A stretch of DNA of 41,453 bases from an uncultured Microbacterium sp. (GTDB lineage: Bacteria > Actinomycetota > Actinomycetes > Actinomycetales > Microbacteriaceae): contig NZ_CANROA010000018.1 of the NCBI RefSeq assembly GCF_947632095.1, positions 1 to 41,453 on the forward strand, read 5' to 3'. Position numbers and translations under genes: made by a program. Each line of letters begins with the position of its first letter. The first letter of the stretch is position 1. Shown here piece after piece: positions 8,338-15,931 of this stretch. The notes below the pieces were generated by a model, which worked only from the letters and a program-made list of their open reading frames with translations, was not told the origin of the DNA and searched no databases.

Positions 8338-9746
8338 GAGAACAATTCTCCCAGACGGTCGCCGAGGTGTCGGAGCCCGACGGAGTTGGATGACTTCACG
8401 AGCACACGGTCGCCGTCGCGCAGCTCGGTGCGCAGGTAATCGAATGCGGAGTCCTGGTCGGGCAGGTGGACGGCTTCGCTGTCCCACGAACCCTCGCCCA
8501 CCGCGGCGAGGTAGAGCCGGCGTGCCTCCGGGCCGACGATGACGATCCGGCGGATGTTCAGACGCACCGCGAGCAGCCCGATGCGGTCGTGCTCCTCACC
8601 GGCATCCTCGCCGAGCTCGCTCATCGCGCCGAGAACCGCGACGGTGCGCTCCTCGGCTCCGCTGATCTGCGCCAGAGTGCGCAGCGCCGCGGCCATGGAA
8701 TCGGGGCTGGCGTTGTACGCGTCGTTGATGATGCGCACCCGATCATTGCCCAGGGGCTGCATGCGCCAGCGCTCCGCGATCTCGAGCGTCTCGAGGCGCG
8801 CGGCCGCGACGGCCGGCGCGACGCCGAGAACGCGAGCGGCGGCGATCGCGGCCAGGGCATTGTTGACGTGGTGCGCGCCGAGCACCTGCAGGTGGAGCGG
8901 CAGCGTCTCACCGTCGACGACGATCGCGGTGCGCGTGCCGTCCGCCGCGACCGAGATCTCCTCGGCTCGGAGGTCCGCGGTCGCGCCCTGCCCGAAGCCC
9001 ACGACGCTCATGCCGCGCGCGGCGGCGATCTCGCGCATAGCGGCGACGCGGGGGTCGTCGATGTTCAGCACGGCCGTGCCGGTGGAGCGGGCGGCGGTCA
9101 CGAGCTCCGACTTCGCCTTCGCCGTGGCCTCGATGCCCCCGAAGCCTCCGGCGTGCGCCATGCCGACCATCAGGACGACGGCGATGTCCGGCTCGACCAG
9201 ACCCGCCAGGTGCGCGATGCTCCCCGGCTCTGCCGCTCCGAACTCGCTCACGAGGAACTTCGTCGTCGGGGTGACGCGCAGCATCGTCAGCGGAGCCCCG
9301 ACCTCGTTGTTGTACGACGCGATCGGCGAGACCGTCTCACCCTCGTCCGAGAGGATGCGGGCCAGCATGTTCTTCGTCGTCGTCTTGCCGTTGGACCCGG
9401 TGATGCCGACGATCCTCAGATCGCCCTGATCCCGAACCCGTGCAACGACGGCGCGCGCCAGGTCGGCGAGGGCGGTGACGGCATCCGGCACGACGATCTG
9501 CGAGACCGGCGCATCCACGGGGCGCTCCACGAGGGCGAGCACAGCCCCCGCGGCGACCGCGGCGTCGACGAAGCGATGTCCGTCGGTGTCGGCACCGGGC
9601 TTGGCGACGAAGACGCCCCCGGGAACCATCTTTCGGGAATCCGTGTCGACGACCCCGTCCACCACGGTCTGCGCGGTGTCGGTGCCGTCGATGCGCAGGT
9701 CGCCGCCGGTGATGGCGGCGATCTCTGCGAGCGACAGGGCGATCAT
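8334..9746 (-). CDS. murF: UDP-MurNAc-tripeptide--D-Ala-D-Ala ligase MurF
   Basis: MurF adds the D-Ala-D-Ala dipeptide to the UDP-MurNAc-tripeptide, completing the soluble precursor. The product is 470 aa. It has an N-terminal uridine-binding domain (ITGGDLRIDG), the P-loop GITGSNGKTTTKNM, SYNNEVGAPLTML typical of MurF, and INDAYNASPDSM in the ATP-binding half. These motifs separate it from MurE. The ATG at 9744-9746 has GGAG 5 nt upstream. The gap to ftsI is only 31 bp, so there is no room for the murE gene that usually sits here. Confidence 0.97.
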   Translation of the reverse strand: MIALSLAEIAAITGGDLRIDGTDTAQTVVDGVVDTDSRKMVPGGVFVAKPGADTDGHRFVDAAVAAGAVLALVERPVDAPVSQIVVPDAVTALADLARAVVARVRDQGDLRIVGITGSNGKTTTKNMLARILSDEGETVSPIASYNNEVGAPLTMLRVTPTTKFLVSEFGAAEPGSIAHLAGLVEPDIAVVLMVGMAHAGGFGGIEATAKAKSELVTAARSTGTAVLNIDDPRVAAMREIAAARGMSVVGFGQGATADLRAEEISVAADGTRTAIVVDGETLPLHLQVLGAHHVNNALAAIAAARVLGVAPAVAAARLETLEIAERWRMQPLGNDRVRIINDAYNASPDSMAAALRTLAQISGAEERTVAVLGAMSELGEDAGEEHDRIGLLAVRLNIRRIVIVGPEARRLYLAAVGEGSWDSEAVHLPDQDSAFDYLRTELRDGDRVLVKSSNSVGLRHLGDRLGELFS

Positions 9747-9777
9747 GAAATCTCCAGGTGCGGCACGCTCGTGCCGG

Positions 9778-11559
9778 CTACTTGAATTTGGGAAGCAGCT
9801 CGTCCATCGGTTCGGAGGACGGCGACACGCGGTAGGCCTTGAGCACTTGAGTCATCGCCTTCTGGAAGGCATCCGCGGTCGCTGCTGACGAGACAACTCT
9901 AGTCGGCTCGTCGAGTGTCACGACGACCACGTACTCCGGATCGTCCACCGGGGCGAAGCCGGCCATGCTCGTGAAGTAGATCCCGTCCTTGTAGCCGCCA
10001 TTGCCATCGGGCACCTGCGCGGTTCCGGTCTTGGTCGCCACACGGTATCCCGGGACCTTGATGCTGTCGGAGAGCCCGCCCTGGACCGAGACGTTCTCGA
10101 GGATGCGGGAGACCTGATCCGCCGTCGATTCGGAGATGATCTGCTCGTGCTCGGGGGCCTGAGCGGGCACGACCGTTCCATCGTCGAGCGTGCAGGACTC
10201 GACGAGCGAGAGGTCGATCTTCTCGCCGCCGTTCGCGAGCGCCTGATAGGCGCCGGCCAGCTGCGGCGCCGTGACGGTGAAGTAGTGTCCGAAGGTCGTC
10301 GTGTACAGCGACTGGCTGTCCCAGTTCTCGACCGGGTGCAGCAGACCCGGCTCCTCGCGGGGGAAGTCGATCGTCGTCTCTCCGACGCCGAACCGCTCCA
10401 AATACTCGTGGCGCGTCTGCGCATCGATCATGGTGCCGAACTTCGCCAGTGCGACGTTCGAGGAGTCGATCATGGATCCGGCGAGCGTGTACTGATGGGC
10501 GCCGTGCACGAAGGCGTCGTTGATGACCGCTCCGTTCGCGAACTTCTCATGACTGGATGCCGAGACCGTGGTGTTCCCGTTGACGACCCCCTCTTCGAGC
10601 AGGGTGGCCGCCGTGATCGCCTTGAAGGTCGATCCCGGCTCGAACGTGCGGGTGAAGATGCGCGTTCCCCAGTCCTCCGGGCTCGAGGAATCGAGGTCGT
10701 TCGGGTCGAGCGAGGGCCATTCGGCGGCGGCGCGGATCTTTCCGGTCTTGACCTCGACCACCGTGACCGAACCCGCCTTGGCGTTCTGGGTGTGCGCCTC
10801 CTCGGCGATCATCTGCTGCAGGTACCACTGCAGATCGCTGTTGATCGTCAGGGTGACGGTGCCGCCGTCCTCCGCGGGAACCGTGCGGTCGCTCCCCGGA
10901 ATGATCACGCCGTCGGTCCCGCGCAGATAGGTGCGCTCCCCGCTCGTGGGCGCGAGACAGGCGGATTCGAGCTGCTCGACACCGGACTGGGCCTCACCCG
11001 CGCTGTCGAGGTATCCGACGATGTTTCCGGCGACGGCCCCGTTCGGATACAGCCGCGTCTCGCGCGGTGTCATCGACAGGTAGACCAGGCCCAGGTCGCG
11101 CAGCTTCAAGTAGTCGGCGGTGCTCAGCCCGTTCTTGAGCAGGTAGTACTGCGAGTCGGGATTGTTCTCGAGGTTCGCTGCGACACCGGCGCGCAGATCG
11201 GCGGCGTCCTGCCCGGTGATCTCGGCGATCAGCTCCGATGCCTCCTCCCAGGGGTGCTCGGGCGGATTCTTCTCGTTTCCGTCGACCTCCTCGATGAGGC
11301 TCGGACTCAGCTGCGCGTCGTAGATCTTCACGCTCGAAGCGAGCACGATGCCGTTCTCGTCCTCGATCGTGCCGCGGGCACCGGTGAGCGTCTGCGTCGA
11401 GCCGAGCTTTCCGACCTCCAGGGAATCCGCGATGTGGTCGTTGGCGCTGACCACCTGGATGTCGACGAGGCGGATGACGAAGGCGACCAGCACGCACAGG
11501 ATCGTTCCGAGGGCGAAGACCGTCCGGCGCCGGGGTCCTCGCGTTGCTCGTGACGTCAT
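9778..11559 (-). CDS. ftsI: Septal peptidoglycan transpeptidase FtsI (class B PBP)
   Basis: FtsI (PBP3/PbpB) cross-links septal peptidoglycan in complex with FtsW. The product is 593 aa. A short basic N-terminus is followed by one membrane anchor (about 13-32), a dimerisation/pedestal domain starting at ARGTIEDENG, and a transpeptidase domain. The active-site motifs are STFK with nucleophile Ser about 310, SSN at about 366-368 and KTGT at about 510-513. The start ATG has GAGGGA 5 nt upstream. It follows the FtsL-like gene by 21 bp, the usual order in the dcw cluster. Confidence 0.97.
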   Translation of the reverse strand: MTSRATRGPRRRTVFALGTILCVLVAFVIRLVDIQVVSANDHIADSLEVGKLGSTQTLTGARGTIEDENGIVLASSVKIYDAQLSPSLIEEVDGNEKNPPEHPWEEASELIAEITGQDAADLRAGVAANLENNPDSQYYLLKNGLSTADYLKLRDLGLVYLSMTPRETRLYPNGAVAGNIVGYLDSAGEAQSGVEQLESACLAPTSGERTYLRGTDGVIIPGSDRTVPAEDGGTVTLTINSDLQWYLQQMIAEEAHTQNAKAGSVTVVEVKTGKIRAAAEWPSLDPNDLDSSSPEDWGTRIFTRTFEPGSTFKAITAATLLEEGVVNGNTTVSASSHEKFANGAVINDAFVHGAHQYTLAGSMIDSSNVALAKFGTMIDAQTRHEYLERFGVGETTIDFPREEPGLLHPVENWDSQSLYTTTFGHYFTVTAPQLAGAYQALANGGEKIDLSLVESCTLDDGTVVPAQAPEHEQIISESTADQVSRILENVSVQGGLSDSIKVPGYRVATKTGTAQVPDGNGGYKDGIYFTSMAGFAPVDDPEYVVVVTLDEPTRVVSSAATADAFQKAMTQVLKAYRVSPSSEPMDELLPKFK

Positions 11560-11580
11560 GGGGTTCCCTCAATCATCTGG

Positions 11581-12153
11581 TCAGCGGGTGGTCGGGCTGG
11601 GGAGTCCGTCATCGAGTGTGGGCGGGAGGTTCGACTCGACGGGAGCGGGAGTCTCCTCCTCCGCGGCTTCGCTGCTCTCGGCCGCCGCGGCCGCCTTCGC
11701 CTCGAGAAGCGCGTTCTGGACCGCGCCGGTCCCGGTGGGATCGACGCTGGAGTACCAGCCGGCTCCGGCGTCCGCACCGAGGACGGCCGAGTCGCTCAGC
11801 CGGAGGTAGGACGCGGAACCGGCGACGATCATTCCGAGCTCATCGGCCTTGGTCGCCAGACGCTGCGGCGAGGCGAGACCGGCCAGATCGTCGCTGAGGG
11901 CGCTGGAGCGCAGGTCGAGCTCACGCTGCTGGGAGGTGAGGTCGGCGAGGACGAACGAGTCGCGAGTGATCGCGAGCGACAGTCCGACCTGGGCCGCTCC
12001 GATCGCCGCCGCTCCCCCGAGCGCGATGAGCGCATAGATGAGCTTCGGCCGGCGCTTGCGGGCCGGGGCCGTGACGGTGGTGAGCCGACGCGCGGGTCGA
12101 GCCGCGGGCTTGCTCGGCACGGGCAGCGCTGCTGCCGCTGTGGCACGGCTCAT
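11581..12153 (-). CDS. ftsL: FtsL-like divisome membrane protein
   Basis: FtsL is a small bitopic protein that bridges the early and late divisome with FtsB/FtsQ. The product is 190 aa. It has a basic, Pro/Ala-rich cytoplasmic N-terminus, one membrane segment ([20 protein letters not shown]) and a short coiled-coil-like stretch ending at [11 protein letters not shown], the pattern expected for FtsL. The ATG overlaps the rsmH stop as ATGA. The C-terminal 80 or so residues are an Ala/Glu/Pro-rich, low-complexity tail not seen in classical short FtsL. FtsL is poorly conserved, so the call rests on topology and on the position between rsmH and ftsI. Confidence 0.75.
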   Translation of the reverse strand: MSRATAAAALPVPSKPAARPARRLTTVTAPARKRRPKLIYALIALGGAAAIGAAQVGLSLAITRDSFVLADLTSQQRELDLRSSALSDDLAGLASPQRLATKADELGMIVAGSASYLRLSDSAVLGADAGAGWYSSVDPTGTGAVQNALLEAKAAAAAESSEAAEEETPAPVESNLPPTLDDGLPSPTTR

Positions 12154-13088
12154 ATCGACTCCCGGATTCTCTCGGCGGCGCGCAGGCGGACCGGGATGGC
12201 CCGGGGGTTGCGCGCCTTCTCTTCTTCGTCGGCGAGTTCCGCCCCCTTCGTCAGGGTGCGGAAGCGCGGCGCGTGCTCGGGCAGCTCGACGGGGAGGCCG
12301 GCAGGTGCGGTCGAAGCGGATGCCGCCGCGAAGGCCTGCTTGACGAGTCGGTCTTCGAGCGACTGGTAGCTCATGATCACGATGCGCCCGTTGACCGCGA
12401 GAGAGCCCATGGCGGCGGGAATCGCGTCGGCGAGGACGCTCAGTTCGGCGTTGACCTCGATGCGCAGCGCCTGGAAGACGCGCTTGGCGGGATGCCCCGT
12501 CCGCTGCGCGGCCGCGGGCGTCGCCGCCTGCAGGAGGTCCACGAGGTCCTGCGATCGCACGAGGGGCTTCTCGTCGCGGGCCTGGACGATGAACCGGGCG
12601 TAGCGGGCCGCCAGCTTCTCCTCGCCGTAGCGCTCGAAGATCCGGCGAAGGTTCCCCTCGCTGTAGGTCGACAGGACCTCGGCCGCGGTGATGCCGGCGG
12701 TCTGGTCCATGCGCATGTCCAGCGGAGCATCCTTGGAGTACGCGAATCCGCGCTCCGCCTCGTCGAGCTGAAGGGAGGAGACGCCGAGGTCCATCAGGAT
12801 GCCGGAGGCTCCCTGCGCGTGCAGGGCGATCTCGTCGTACACCGTGTGGACGAGGGTCACCCGGTCGGCGAAGCGCGCCAGACGCTGTCCTGCGATGCGC
12901 AGCGCGTCGGTGTCACGATCAAGGCCGATCAGCCGAATGTTCGGGAACCGCTCGAGCAGCGCTTCGGAGTGGCCGCCCATGCCGAGCGTCGCGTCGACGA
13001 GGATCGCGCCGTCGTGCTGGAGCGCGGGGGCGAGGAGTTCGACGCAGCGGTCGAGGAGGACGGGTGTGTGGATGTCTCGGATGTCCAT
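12150..13088 (-). CDS. rsmH: 16S rRNA (cytosine1402-N4)-methyltransferase RsmH (MraW)
   Basis: RsmH methylates N4 of C1402 in 16S rRNA using S-adenosylmethionine. The product is 312 aa. It opens with HTPVLLDRC, then [10 protein letters not shown] (the SAM-binding motif), [11 protein letters not shown], and later [20 protein letters not shown], which is diagnostic for the family. I chose the ATG at 13086-13088 (MDIRDIHTP) because GGAAAG lies 5 nt upstream; a longer frame upstream gives an unrelated basic extension. It is the second gene of the dcw operon, after mraZ with a 101-bp gap. Confidence 0.97.
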   Translation of the reverse strand: MDIRDIHTPVLLDRCVELLAPALQHDGAILVDATLGMGGHSEALLERFPNIRLIGLDRDTDALRIAGQRLARFADRVTLVHTVYDEIALHAQGASGILMDLGVSSLQLDEAERGFAYSKDAPLDMRMDQTAGITAAEVLSTYSEGNLRRIFERYGEEKLAARYARFIVQARDEKPLVRSQDLVDLLQAATPAAAQRTGHPAKRVFQALRIEVNAELSVLADAIPAAMGSLAVNGRIVIMSYQSLEDRLVKQAFAAASASTAPAGLPVELPEHAPRFRTLTKGAELADEEEKARNPRAIPVRLRAAERIRESI

Positions 13089-13189
13089 GATTCTTTCCGG
13101 TGATCTTCGGCTCTGATTCCCCTCCGCTTCGCGACCCGGCACCGGGGAAGTGTGTCGGGGCGGGAGCGGCGGGGCATCACAGCCGAAGG

Positions 13190-13621
13190 TCAGAAGAGGC
13201 CCGGGATCACCTCCTGTTCCAGTTCTGAATAGTTCTCCTCGCCTGCTTCGAGGTAGGCGTTCCAGGCGGCGGCATCCCAGATCTCGGCGTGCGCGCCGAC
13301 GCCGGTGACGACGAGCTCCTTCTGGAGACCGGCGTACTGGCGCAGGTGAGCGGGGATCGTGATGCGGTTCTGGCTGTCGGGCATTTCCGCGCTCGCTCCC
13401 GAGAGGAACATGCGCAGGAAGTCCCGAGCCTGCTTGTTGGTGAGCGGCGCCTGCCGGATGCGTTCATGCATCGCCTCGAATTCGGCGGTGCTGAAGACGT
13501 AGAGGCATCGCTCCTGGCCGCGGGTGACCACGATGCCGCCGCCGAGATCCTCACGGAATTTCGCCGGAAGGATGACACGACCTTTGTCATCGAGCTTCGG
13601 AGTATGCGTCCCCAACAACAT
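13190..13621 (-). CDS. mraZ: Transcriptional regulator MraZ
   Basis: MraZ is a ring-forming SpoVT/AbrB-fold DNA-binding protein that controls the dcw operon it heads. The product is 143 aa with two tandem repeats of the fold. [13 protein letters not shown] lies near the N-terminus and [15 protein letters not shown] in the second half; the DxxxR and LPAxxR patterns are the family signature. The ATG at 13619-13621 has a GAGGGGG run about 9 nt upstream. Three 10-bp repeats lie 40-70 bp upstream, as expected for autoregulation. Confidence 0.97.
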   Translation of the reverse strand: MLLGTHTPKLDDKGRVILPAKFREDLGGGIVVTRGQERCLYVFSTAEFEAMHERIRQAPLTNKQARDFLRMFLSGASAEMPDSQNRITIPAHLRQYAGLQKELVVTGVGAHAEIWDAAAWNAYLEAGEENYSELEQEVIPGLF

Positions 13622-13660
13622 CGGCCATCACCCCCTCTGTGTCCGGCCAACCTCGAGGTT

Positions 13661-13690
13661 TGCCCCACTTTACTCCACTTATCCCCACTT
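13661..13690 (-). promoter_or_regulatory. MraZ operator: three 10-bp direct repeats
   Basis: On the minus strand three in-phase copies read AAGTGGGGAT, AAGTGGAGTA and AAGTGGGGCA at exact 10-bp spacing, just upstream of mraZ. MraZ from other bacteria binds closely spaced direct repeats with a GTGG/TGGG core at one per helical turn. A TAAAGT hexamer at 13667-13672 overlaps the repeats and could be a -10 element, but no clear -35 is visible. A further CTCCAC at 13704-13709 is one base out of phase. Confidence 0.8.
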
Positions 13691-13740
13691 TCCTATGGCT
13701 GGACTCCACCGGTCTCGATGATCTGTATGATTGGCACCTC

Positions 13741-13761
13741 AAAAACCCCGGAATACCGGGG
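13741..13761 (-). terminator. Second rho-independent terminator upstream of mraZ
   Basis: On the minus strand a CCCCGG / CCGGGG stem with a TATT loop (13746-13761) is followed by TTTTT. It lies between the stronger hairpin at 13821-13853 and the mraZ operator, so it may serve as a back-up terminator that insulates mraZ. Confidence 0.65.
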
Positions 13762-13820
13762 AATCTCCACGGGGAGGGCGAGTGGAGGGAAATGGGGCGT
13801 TTCGAACGGCACGCCGGAAG

Positions 13821-13853
13821 AAACAAAAAACCCGGATGCCAATGGCATCCGGG
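13821..13853 (-). terminator. Strong rho-independent terminator of the DUF3040 gene
   Basis: On the minus strand a perfect 10-bp stem CCCGGATGCC / GGCATCCGGG with an ATT loop is followed by TTTTTTGTTT. It begins 17 bp after the DUF3040 stop codon. Confidence 0.9.
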
Positions 13854-13870
13854 TTCTGGAAGGGAGAGGC

Positions 13871-14263
13871 TCAGCGGCCGTCTTGGCGGCGATCCCATCG
13901 ATCGTTCATGCGATCCATGAAGGATGCCGACCCCGGCGCAGGTCGTTTCGCGGAGGATCCCGAGGGAACCGCGGTCGGGCCGGTACGACGGACGGGTGTG
14001 GCCGCGAGGATCACGCCGACGACCATCGCCGCGAATCCGATCACGCCGACCACGATGCTCCCGACCGCGCCGATCGTGCTGCCGAGCGCGACGGCGGAGA
14101 CCAGCGCGGCGATGCCGACGAGCAGCAGAAGCGCACCGTATACGAGGTTTCGGTAGCTGAGCGTGCGATCCCCGGAGGGAGCACTGACGATGTCCGCGTC
14201 GTTGTGCAGGAGATGGCGTTCCATCTCATCAAGCAGACGCTGCTCCTGTTCTGACAGTGGCAT
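13871..14263 (-). CDS. DUF3040 family small membrane protein
   Basis: The product is 130 aa and matches the actinobacterial DUF3040 layout. A conserved N-terminus MPLSEQEQRLLDEMERHL is followed by two adjacent membrane segments (about 42-62 and 67-88) and a Pro/Ser/Arg-rich cytoplasmic tail. The molecular function is unknown; it is commonly found next to mraZ and the dcw cluster. The ATG at 14261-14263 is supported by GGGGAG 6 nt upstream; a longer frame starts 21 codons earlier without such support. A TAGACT -10-like element lies at 14292-14297. It is cut off from mraZ by two terminators. Confidence 0.88.
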   Translation of the reverse strand: MPLSEQEQRLLDEMERHLLHNDADIVSAPSGDRTLSYRNLVYGALLLLVGIAALVSAVALGSTIGAVGSIVVGVIGFAAMVVGVILAATPVRRTGPTAVPSGSSAKRPAPGSASFMDRMNDRWDRRQDGR

Positions 14264-14338
14264 GACGTCTCCCCTCATGTCGGTGACCTCCAGTCTAGCC
14301 GCGTCCGGTCCCCCGAGGCTAGCCATCGGCTGAGAACC

Positions 14339-14344
14339 TAAGCT
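14339..14344 (+). promoter_or_regulatory. Putative -10 element, leaderless start of the polyprenyl synthetase
   Basis: TAAGCT ends 7 nt before the GTG start, which would place the first transcribed base at or next to the start codon. A GAGG in the spacer could also act as a weak ribosome site. Confidence 0.45.
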
Positions 14345-14351
14345 GAGGATC

Positions 14352-15440
14352 GTGACTTCTTCGACACTCGTTCAGGACGCCGTCGCCGACCGGTTGGAGC
14401 GCTTCTTCGCCCAGCGACGAGAGGAGTCCGACGATTACGGCCCGGACGCCGCCCTCTTCCTCGAGGCCGCGCGCGGGACGCTCCTGGGCGGCAAGCGCCT
14501 ACGGGCTCGCTTCTGCCACAGCGGCTGGCTGTCCGTGGCGCGCGAGGCGCTCCCCGAGGCCGCCGAGACGGCTGCCCTGTGGGACCTCTGCGCGGCCCTG
14601 GAGATCTTCCAGTCCGCGGCCCTCGTCCACGATGATCTGATCGACAACTCCGACACGCGTCGCGGCCGTCCCGCCGCGCATCGCGCTCTCGAGGAGCAGC
14701 ACCGGGATCTGGACTGGGCCGGCGACGCCGAGGCGTTCGGACGCGCATCCGCGATCCTGCTCGGCGACCTGCTGGTCGCTTGGAGCGATGACCTGATGGA
14801 GCAGGCGATCGCCGAGCACCCGCACGCCGCTGCGGTGCGGGAGGAGTACGCCCGCATGCGACGCGTCGTCACAACCGGCCAGTTCCTCGACATCGCCGAG
14901 GAATCCGCGTGGCGCGTCAACGACGCCTCGACCCATGCCGCGCGCGCCCTGCGCGTCGTCTCGCTGAAGTCCGCCCGATACAGCATCGAGCAGCCCCTCG
15001 TGCTCGGGGCGGCCCTGGCGGGCGCCGATGCGGAGCAGATCGCCGCACTGCGCGGCTTCGGGCACCCGATCGGCGTGGCCTTCCAGCTGCGCGATGACGT
15101 GCTCGGGATCTTCGGCGACGAGTCCGTGACCGGAAAGCCCGCCGGTGACGATCTGCGTGAGGGCAAGCGCACCGTCCTCATCGCGCTCGCGCGTGAACGG
15201 CTCGACGGGCCGGCGCGCGAGGAGCTCGATGCGATGCTCGGCGATCGGTCGCTCACCGAGCAGCAGGTTCAGAGGATGCAGTCCGTGATCCGTGCGGCGG
15301 ACGCTCTCGACCGCGTCGAGGAGATGATCACGGAGCACGCCCGTTCCGCCGAAGCAGCACTGGTCGGGGCGCGCCTCGAAGCGGCCGCAGTCGACGACCT
15401 GCGCGATCTCGGGTTAGCGGCGACCGTCCGCTCGTCCTGA
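14352..15440 (+). CDS. Polyprenyl (probably geranylgeranyl) diphosphate synthase
   Basis: This is a trans-prenyltransferase that condenses allylic diphosphates with isopentenyl diphosphate, feeding carotenoid, quinone or lipid-carrier pathways. The product is 362 aa. The first aspartate-rich motif DDLID is at about 94-98 and the second, DDVLG in QLRDDVLGIFGDE, at about 248-252. Such a second motif is usual in actinobacterial IdsA/GrcC-type enzymes. The start is a GTG with a leaderless-type -10 element 7 nt upstream. Its position before the Rv2175c-like gene and pknL parallels idsA2 in M. tuberculosis. Chain length cannot be fixed from sequence alone. Confidence 0.92.
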   Translation: MTSSTLVQDAVADRLERFFAQRREESDDYGPDAALFLEAARGTLLGGKRLRARFCHSGWLSVAREALPEAAETAALWDLCAALEIFQSAALVHDDLIDNSDTRRGRPAAHRALEEQHRDLDWAGDAEAFGRASAILLGDLLVAWSDDLMEQAIAEHPHAAAVREEYARMRRVVTTGQFLDIAEESAWRVNDASTHAARALRVVSLKSARYSIEQPLVLGAALAGADAEQIAALRGFGHPIGVAFQLRDDVLGIFGDESVTGKPAGDDLREGKRTVLIALARERLDGPAREELDAMLGDRSLTEQQVQRMQSVIRAADALDRVEEMITEHARSAEAALVGARLEAAAVDDLRDLGLAATVRSS

Positions 15441-15450
15441 GCGTCGGGCC

Positions 15451-15801
15451 TCAGGCGAGCGTGCGCGCCACGCGGCGGACCGCGCTCTTGTGTCCGTCCA
15501 GAAGCGCCGCCATGGGCGAGCGTCCGAGCTCGGCCTCCTCGGCCAGCAGCCAGTCGATCGCCTCATCATCCGAGAAACCGGCGTCCTGCAGCACGATGAT
15601 GGTCCCGCGCAGGGACGGAAGCGGGCTGCCGTTCACGATGAAGATCGAGGGAACGGCGAACGCGCCGTGGCGCTGCGAGCCGATCAGGTACTGCTCGGCG
15701 ATCAGACGCCGCACCCGCCCCAGCGGCTCATCGAGCACCTCGACGAGGTCGGGCATGGTCAGCCAGTCGAAGGCCGGGGTTTCGGGAGCAGTCTCAGACA
15801 C
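15451..15801 (-). CDS. Rv2175c-family DNA-binding protein
   Basis: The product is 116 aa: an N-terminal winged helix (WLTMPDLVEVLDEPLGRVRRL) and a C-terminal helical domain ending VRRVARTLA. Rv2175c of M. tuberculosis is a small DNA-binding protein phosphorylated near its N-terminus by PknL, which lowers DNA binding. Here the N-terminal peptide also has threonines in an acidic, flexible context, and pknL lies about 1.2 kb away, so the same relationship is plausible. The start is a GTG at 15799-15801 with GGAGG immediately upstream, too close to be a good ribosome site; the mRNA may be leaderless. Confidence 0.88.
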   Translation of the reverse strand: MSETAPETPAFDWLTMPDLVEVLDEPLGRVRRLIAEQYLIGSQRHGAFAVPSIFIVNGSPLPSLRGTIIVLQDAGFSDDEAIDWLLAEEAELGRSPMAALLDGHKSAVRRVARTLA

Positions 15802-15855
15802 CCTCCGACTATCTCATCTCCCGGCTGACGAGACGCCCTGCGACACAGTTCACTA

Positions 15856-15873
15856 CCGCCACATCCGCCACAT
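15856..15873. repeat. Tandem 9-bp repeat in the Rv2175c-like/LysM divergent gap
   Basis: Two exact adjacent copies of CCGCCACAT lie midway between the divergent starts at 15801 and 15932. They are followed by TTGACATGCGTTGACG (15877-15892), which itself contains two TTGAC words. This could be an operator or promoter region; no good -10 element for the LysM gene is visible at 16-18 bp from either TTGAC. Confidence 0.5.
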
Positions 15874-15931
15874 TGGTTGACATGCGTTGACGAGCGTGTC
15901 AGCGTTTCAGGAGTCAAAAGACGGGGGAACC

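Noticed and set aside
15877..15892. Full sigma-70-type promoter for the LysM gene
   Set aside because: TTGACA is present, but no acceptable -10 hexamer occurs 16-18 bp downstream of either TTGAC word, so I reported only the repeat.
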